This document shows positions 49,573-54,062 of a DNA stretch of 54,062 nucleotides, piece after piece. The notes below the pieces were generated by a model. It ran no database searches. It was given only the letters and a program-made list of their open reading frames with translations, and was not told the DNA's origin. Positions within the stretch are counted from its first letter, which is position 1. Each line of letters begins with the position of its first letter. Position numbers and translations under genes: made by a program. This stretch comes from an uncultured Acidaminococcus sp. (GTDB lineage Bacteria > Bacillota > Negativicutes > Acidaminococcales > Acidaminococcaceae): positions 1 through 54,062 of the forward strand of contig UPXT01000009.1 of the NCBI GenBank assembly GCA_900538365.1. Direction: 5' to 3'.

Positions 49573-51012
49573 ATGAGCGAAAATCCTCAGCAGGCGGCGA
49601 AGCCTGTCCAGAACAAAAAAGTCTCGGTTCCGAGTCCCATTATGATCATTGCGGTCATTCTCGTTTTAAGTGCCATCGCTACGTATATCGTACCGGCTGG
49701 TGAATTTGCCCGCATCAAGGATGCAGCCAGCGGCCGAATGATTGTTGATCCGAACTCGTTCCATTTCATTGCCCAGAAACCAACGAAGCTCCTTGACTTC
49801 TTGATGTCCATTCCAAAAGGCATCAAAGGCGCGGCCAGCATTGTTGGCTTCCTCATGATCATCGGCGGTGCCCTGAATGTCATGGCAGAAACAGGCGCCA
49901 TCCACGCTTTCATGGGCCACGTTGTCAAAAAGATGGAAGGCCACGAAACGCTGATCATCCCCGTCCTTCTGCCTATTTTCATCTGCCTTAGCGCGACAGC
50001 TGGCTGCAGTGAGGAATATATTGCTTTCATTCCCCTTATGACAGCCGTGTGCTATGCCTTAGGGTTTGACTCCATCGTAGCGGCCGGTATGTTCCTTTGT
50101 GCTGTTGGCGCGGGCTACGGTGCCGGTGTGACGAATCCTTTCACGGTTGGTGTGGCTCAGAGCATTTCCGGGCTGCCCATGTTCTCTGGCATCCAGATTC
50201 GTCTTGTGATGCTTGTAGTCCTCATTATTGTCACGGTCATCCCACTCTACCTTTATGCCCGTATGGTCAAGAAGCATCCGGAAAAAAGCTTCATGTATGA
50301 CTATGACCAGATTTATAAAGAAAAGATGAACATCGAATCCATCATGGGTGAAACGGGCAATATGACCCAAACCCATAAACTTGTTCTATTTGGTTTCTGT
50401 CTTGTCGTAGCTGGCATCCTTATTGGTGTCCTAAAATTTGATTTCTATATGGATGAGATTGCGGCTCTCTTCATTGCCCTTATCGTTTACACCGGTATTG
50501 TAGCCCGCATGAATGCGAACAAGGTCGCCAATGCTTTCATCAAGGGTGTTGCCGGTATGGCGCTTCCCTGCATGATGGTCGGTATGTGCAAAGGCGTAAC
50601 CATTTTGCTGGATAATGGCCATATCCTTGATACCATCATCTACTATCTGGCAAACTCCCTGAACGCCGTGCCAAAATCCATGCTTGGCATTGGGATGTTC
50701 ATTGTCCAGGATATCTTCAACATGGTGGTTCCTTCCGGTTCCGGTCAGGCTGCCATTACGATGCCGATTATGGCGCCGCTGGCAGATCTCATCGGTATTA
50801 CCCGTCAGACGGCTGTGCTTGCCTTCCAAATGGGTGATGCCTTCACCAACAGCGTCACTCCTGCAAGCGGTACGACCATGACCATCCTCAGCATTGCCGG
50901 CATTCCCCTGCGCCGCTGGTGGAAATTTGCTATTCCCATGCTGGGCATTTGGTGGGTTGTTGCCTTTGTGGTCCTGTTTTACGCAACGGCCGTCCAGATC
51001 GGCCCCTTCTGA
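49573..51012 (+). CDS. YfcC-family (DcuC-like) carrier
   Basis: A polytopic inner-membrane carrier of the YfcC/ArsB-related group, members of which include basic amino-acid exchangers and dicarboxylate carriers. The 479-residue protein has IMIIAVILVLSAIATYIVPA, GAGYGAGVTNPFTVGVAQSI and the repeated hairpin motifs MVVPSGSGQAAITMPIMAPL and TNSVTPASGTTMTILSIAGI typical of the family. The start has AAGGAG. Co-transcribed with the M20 peptidase, so its cargo is probably a peptide-like or acyl amino acid. Confidence 0.9.
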   Translation: MSENPQQAAKPVQNKKVSVPSPIMIIAVILVLSAIATYIVPAGEFARIKDAASGRMIVDPNSFHFIAQKPTKLLDFLMSIPKGIKGAASIVGFLMIIGGALNVMAETGAIHAFMGHVVKKMEGHETLIIPVLLPIFICLSATAGCSEEYIAFIPLMTAVCYALGFDSIVAAGMFLCAVGAGYGAGVTNPFTVGVAQSISGLPMFSGIQIRLVMLVVLIIVTVIPLYLYARMVKKHPEKSFMYDYDQIYKEKMNIESIMGETGNMTQTHKLVLFGFCLVVAGILIGVLKFDFYMDEIAALFIALIVYTGIVARMNANKVANAFIKGVAGMALPCMMVGMCKGVTILLDNGHILDTIIYYLANSLNAVPKSMLGIGMFIVQDIFNMVVPSGSGQAAITMPIMAPLADLIGITRQTAVLAFQMGDAFTNSVTPASGTTMTILSIAGIPLRRWWKFAIPMLGIWWVVAFVVLFYATAVQIGPF

Positions 51013-51021
51013 TTTTGGAAG

Positions 51022-51068
51022 GACAGCCCTTTTCCTGCTTTTTTGCGGCAGGGGAGGGGCTTTTTCTT
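51022..51068 (+). terminator. Terminator after the YfcC-type gene
   Basis: AGCCC-TTTTCCTGC pairs with GCAGGGGAGGGGCT and is followed by TTTTTC. Confidence 0.88.
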
Positions 51069-51099
51069 TTGCGCAAAAACAAGATTTTTGTGCTTTTTC

Positions 51100-51128
51100 T
51101 TGCAGTTCACGCAAAGAATCGATAAACT
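51100..51128 (+). promoter_or_regulatory. Promoter of the sulfatase-glycosyltransferase pair
   Basis: TTGCAG (51100-51105), 17 bases, TAAACT (51123-51128), 30 bases before the ATG. Confidence 0.7.
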
Positions 51129-51157
51129 AAGAGCAGATAGAAGCAAAGGAGCTCATT

Positions 51158-53191
51158 ATGTTCAGTCAATTTTTTGTATCCTTGCAGCAGGATGCTAAAC
51201 TCTTTTTGTTTTTCCCCATCCTCTGCGCCCTCTTTCGGGCCATCTTTATCAAGGTCTACAGTCCTTATCCCACTTTTGCGGGGAAGGGAAAGATTCTCTG
51301 GCACACCTTCCGGTACGGCTTTTGGTGGGGCATGGACTTTAATGCCTATGTATTCCTGATTCCTCTGGTCCTTGTGAGCCTGCCCGGTGCCTTTTTCCCC
51401 GCCTATTTTGCCTTGGGCGATACGCTGCGTCTTGCAGGCGGCCTTCTTTATGCCCTTGTCCTTTATCTTGCCTTTATGGGAAAGATGATCTATTACAGCC
51501 ATTTTCATGACATCTACAACCAGACGATGAAGCTTGGCGCCCATGCGGAAAAGCACAACCTCGTAGATATCTTCTTCCATCAGGACCACGGCGCATGGAT
51601 CCTTCTTGGCATTGCGCCCTATCTGTATTTGTGCCGCCTTGCCCTCTTGGCGTTTTTGGGGCTTCCCAGTCTTTCCTATCCGGACATTGCTTCGCCTTTT
51701 CTTCGCTGCGCCTTCAACACAGCTATTTTTCTTTTGTGCATCGCTGCGTTCTACTGGTTCCGGTATGGCGGAACCTTCTGGCATGACGATAAGCCTGAAT
51801 GGGATACGATCCCGAGCCTTGTGAAAAAGGATATCTTTTTTGCCAAGGCTACCGTGGATGACCTTGTGGCCTTGGAACAGGTGATGAAGCATGACCTCAA
51901 TGAAGCCTATGAGCATACGGATGAAGAGGATCTTGCCGCCATTCAACCGCTAGTGCCGGTAAAAGCGCCCCTTTCCGCTTTCTCCAATCCTGTCTGCGCC
52001 TTCTGCCGTACGGCAAAGGGCGCACGCATCACAAAACCCCGCCATATCTTCCTTCTCGTGGGGGAGACCTACCTGCAGCAGTTCTTTGATCCAGCCTTTG
52101 CCTCACTGAACCTTGTCTCGGGCGGGCGGTTTCTCAAGGATGATCCCCACACCGCGCAGCTTACGAGTGCCCTTTCAGCAGGCATCATTTCCCGACCGTC
52201 CATTGTGAGCCTCATGAGCGGTATCTTTGACGCTGGTCTTGAGCTCAACGAAAAAGAAAGCTTTTGGACGAACAAACTCCCTACGGCCCTGCCGCGGCAG
52301 CTGAAGAAACTGGGCTATCACGCCACCTATTGGTATGGCGGCAATGTCACATACGGAAACTTTAACCAGTTTGCCCCCAGCTGCGGTTTTGACGAAGTGG
52401 AAACGGCGACGGATTTTTGCGGCCCTGATGCGCCAAAGACCTGGGTCGGCGTCTATGACAACCTCTTTCTGGAAAAAGCAGCGGACATGATTCTTTCTGG
52501 GGACGAAGCGCGTGGGGAATATCAGTTCCATTTTCTTTATACGACAAGCTATCACGGACCTTTCAAGATTCCTCTTGAAAAATATGGCTATGATACGGAG
52601 CGTGTCATGCCGGATGCCCCGGAAGACATCAAAAACAACAAGAGCCTGCAAAAGAATCTGGGGACCTTCTGGTTCTCGGACCAGGCGATTGGAAAGTTCC
52701 TGCGCACCATGAAGGAAGCCTATCCAGACAGCCTCTTCATCGTGACAGGCGACCACTCCTACGATATGAGTGCCGTTCTTGGGAAAACAAGCCTCATGAA
52801 GCGGGACGCGAACCTGCGGGAACGCCATAGTCCGGTCCTGTTTTTCCATCATCCTGAAATCGACCAGTCCCTTTTTGGGGAAAATACCATTGGCGGTCAT
52901 ATGAACATCCTGCCGACGATTTTTGAACTCATTGCGCCAAAGGGCTTTACGTACTATTCCCTCATGACAAGCCTCATGGATCCCATCGATCATGTCGTGT
53001 CGCCCTATCACTGGCTGCGAAAGAATGCTTACGGGACCTACAGCAACGATTTTTATCAGCCCTTGGGAGACGGCTTTGGCCCGGAAGCCCTCCGGGAAGG
53101 CCCCCAGCCGTACCGTGAGGAAAGGGAAGGGTATATGGATCTTACGGGCTACCTTGTCCGCCATCCGGAACTTTTAGGAAAGGAAGAATAG
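51158..53191 (+). CDS. LTA-synthase-like membrane sulfatase/phosphotransferase
   Basis: A 677-residue member of the alkaline-phosphatase superfamily anchored by about five N-terminal helices, with an extracytoplasmic catalytic domain. T304 in FLLVGETYLQQF is the likely nucleophile, and D532-H533 in VTGDHSYDMS and H in IGGHMNILPTIFELI are metal-site residues. The family contains LTA synthases, phosphoglycerol transferases and phosphoethanolamine transferases. In an LPS-bearing host, decoration of LPS or another glycolipid is more plausible than LTA synthesis. AAGGAG precedes the ATG. The WaaE-like gene follows after two bases. Confidence 0.87.
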   Translation: MFSQFFVSLQQDAKLFLFFPILCALFRAIFIKVYSPYPTFAGKGKILWHTFRYGFWWGMDFNAYVFLIPLVLVSLPGAFFPAYFALGDTLRLAGGLLYALVLYLAFMGKMIYYSHFHDIYNQTMKLGAHAEKHNLVDIFFHQDHGAWILLGIAPYLYLCRLALLAFLGLPSLSYPDIASPFLRCAFNTAIFLLCIAAFYWFRYGGTFWHDDKPEWDTIPSLVKKDIFFAKATVDDLVALEQVMKHDLNEAYEHTDEEDLAAIQPLVPVKAPLSAFSNPVCAFCRTAKGARITKPRHIFLLVGETYLQQFFDPAFASLNLVSGGRFLKDDPHTAQLTSALSAGIISRPSIVSLMSGIFDAGLELNEKESFWTNKLPTALPRQLKKLGYHATYWYGGNVTYGNFNQFAPSCGFDEVETATDFCGPDAPKTWVGVYDNLFLEKAADMILSGDEARGEYQFHFLYTTSYHGPFKIPLEKYGYDTERVMPDAPEDIKNNKSLQKNLGTFWFSDQAIGKFLRTMKEAYPDSLFIVTGDHSYDMSAVLGKTSLMKRDANLRERHSPVLFFHHPEIDQSLFGENTIGGHMNILPTIFELIAPKGFTYYSLMTSLMDPIDHVVSPYHWLRKNAYGTYSNDFYQPLGDGFGPEALREGPQPYREEREGYMDLTGYLVRHPELLGKEE

Positions 53192-53193
53192 TC

Positions 53194-53937
53194 ATGGGCA
53201 GCATAACCTGCATCATCCTCACTAAAAATGAAGAAAAAAATCTCCCTGGCGCCCTTCAAAATGCAGCGTCCTGGTCCGATGAACTCCTTGTCGTTGATTC
53301 TGGAAGTGACGATGGGACCGTGGAAATCGCAAAAAAAAGCGGTGCTTCTGTGATTTACCGGGCCTGGGACGGGGACTTTGCCGCCCAGCGTAATTTTGCC
53401 CTGACAGGTGCCCATGGTGACTGGGTACTCTATCTTGATGCCGACGAACGGCTCACAGCTGGAGCCATCCAAAAGGTCCTTGCCATCAAAAAGGAAGTCC
53501 CCAATCATCATTACTCCTTCCGCAGGGAAAATATTGCCTTCGGTCATCATTTCCATCATGGTGCCTTTGGACCGGATCGGGTTGTACGTCTTTTCCCGAA
53601 AACAGCGGTCCACTGGGAGGGAAAGGTCCACGAACATGCCGTCTGCAGCGTGCCTCTTGTGGCCCTTTCAGAAAGTCTGGATCATTACACCTATGCGGCC
53701 TTTGCCGATTGGTGGCGCAAATCCGATCAGTATACGACCATTTGGGCAGATGACGCCTACGCCCGAGGAAAAAAGGCGAGCTACGGCAAAGCAGCCAGCC
53801 ACGCCCTTTTGGGCATGCTCAAGGTCTATCTTCTCCAAGGCGGCTTTCTTGAAGGAAGTATGGGCATTCTTGCCACGCTTCAGCACGGCGTCTATACGGC
53901 CATGAAATATGCAAAACTGGCAGAAAAAAATAATTGA
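53194..53937 (+). CDS. WaaE/KdtX-like glycosyltransferase (GT2)
   Basis: Predicted cytosolic-face glycosyltransferase acting on the LPS inner core. The 247-residue protein has ITCIILTKNEEKNLPGALQN, VVDSGSDDGTVEIA, the DxD metal site in LYLDADERL, and WDGDFAAQRNFAL and GKVHEHAV typical of the WaaE group. Length is standard. The start lies two bases after the sulfatase stop, with AGGAAAGGAAG as ribosome binding site, so both proteins probably build or modify the same surface glycolipid. Confidence 0.92.
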   Translation: MGSITCIILTKNEEKNLPGALQNAASWSDELLVVDSGSDDGTVEIAKKSGASVIYRAWDGDFAAQRNFALTGAHGDWVLYLDADERLTAGAIQKVLAIKKEVPNHHYSFRRENIAFGHHFHHGAFGPDRVVRLFPKTAVHWEGKVHEHAVCSVPLVALSESLDHYTYAAFADWWRKSDQYTTIWADDAYARGKKASYGKAASHALLGMLKVYLLQGGFLEGSMGILATLQHGVYTAMKYAKLAEKNN

Positions 53938-53950
53938 AGAGATGGTATTT

Positions 53951-53988
53951 CCCTTAAAAGGGGTGTTTCCCTTTTGAGGGATTTTTTG
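53951..53988 (+). terminator. Terminator after the WaaE-like gene
   Basis: A 12-bp stem CCCTTAAAAGGG / CCCTTTTGAGGG with one G-T pair, followed by ATTTTTTG. The final 74 bases of the window contain no supported feature. Confidence 0.9.
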
Positions 53989-54062
53989 TGCCTGGAAGAT
54001 AGGGGCACTTTTTTTGGTTCTTCACGGAAATTTGTGGGGTCATGGACAAATAAATATTGAAA

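Overview
The window looks like chromosomal DNA of a Negativicutes bacterium (Firmicutes with an LPS outer membrane). The genus cannot be fixed from sequence alone; an Acidaminococcus/Megasphaera-type gut organism is the best guess. Two lines of evidence combine. Classic Firmicutes genes are present (ctsR, radA, ccpN with its PEP-synthase regulator, carD, yacL-type PIN/TRAM, mrnC, yitT, a c-di-AMP riboswitch). So are genes of a Gram-negative envelope (an LptA-like protein, a WaaE-like glycosyltransferase).

Layout. 82-11033 is a complete type I-E CRISPR-Cas locus on the minus strand, in the order cas3-cse1-cse2-cas7-cas5-cas6e-cas1-cas2, with Cas2 naturally fused to a DEDDh exonuclease. Its array has 13 clean repeats next to cas2 and 6 decayed repeats at the far end. 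Between the decayed repeats lie two abnormally long 'spacers' of 404 and 250 bases that carry gene fragments; at least the larger looks like phage DNA. 11308-13007 holds a dispersed structured repeat and a dead IS256-family element. 13175-30292 is mostly minus-strand housekeeping: an AraC regulator, a PflX-like radical SAM protein, a riboswitch-controlled NlpC/P60 hydrolase, a glycosyltransferase, thioredoxin, RNase P RNA, a plus-strand hydrolase, radA-ctsR, yitT, and the cluster carD, yacL, ispDF, gltX, cysS, mrnC, thyX. 30400-31300 is a gene-free block of tandem units whose hairpin arms differ in sequence but keep their pairing, followed by a second structured repeat. 31464-42230 is plus-strand: a YjiH-like membrane protein, ppsA-ccpN-ppsR (PEP synthase with its probable transcriptional and post-translational regulators), lptA (minus), dnaG-rpoD and a CAU-anticodon tRNA. 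42276-43785 is a TnpB element with a one-base frameshift. 44189-51012 is a peptide/amino-acyl conjugate scavenging region (AbgT transporter, three M20 hydrolases, a YfcC-type carrier). 51158-53937 is an envelope pair (LTA-synthase-like sulfatase and a WaaE-like glycosyltransferase).

Most notable are: the long phage-like inserts in an array served by a Cas2-exonuclease fusion; two families of dispersed structured repeats (a three-hairpin element and a 220-270 base element); a ppsR gene whose only well-placed start codon is ATA; and a perfect 23-bp hairpin after ppsR. Assignments are by reading motifs and family resemblance; no database search was run.
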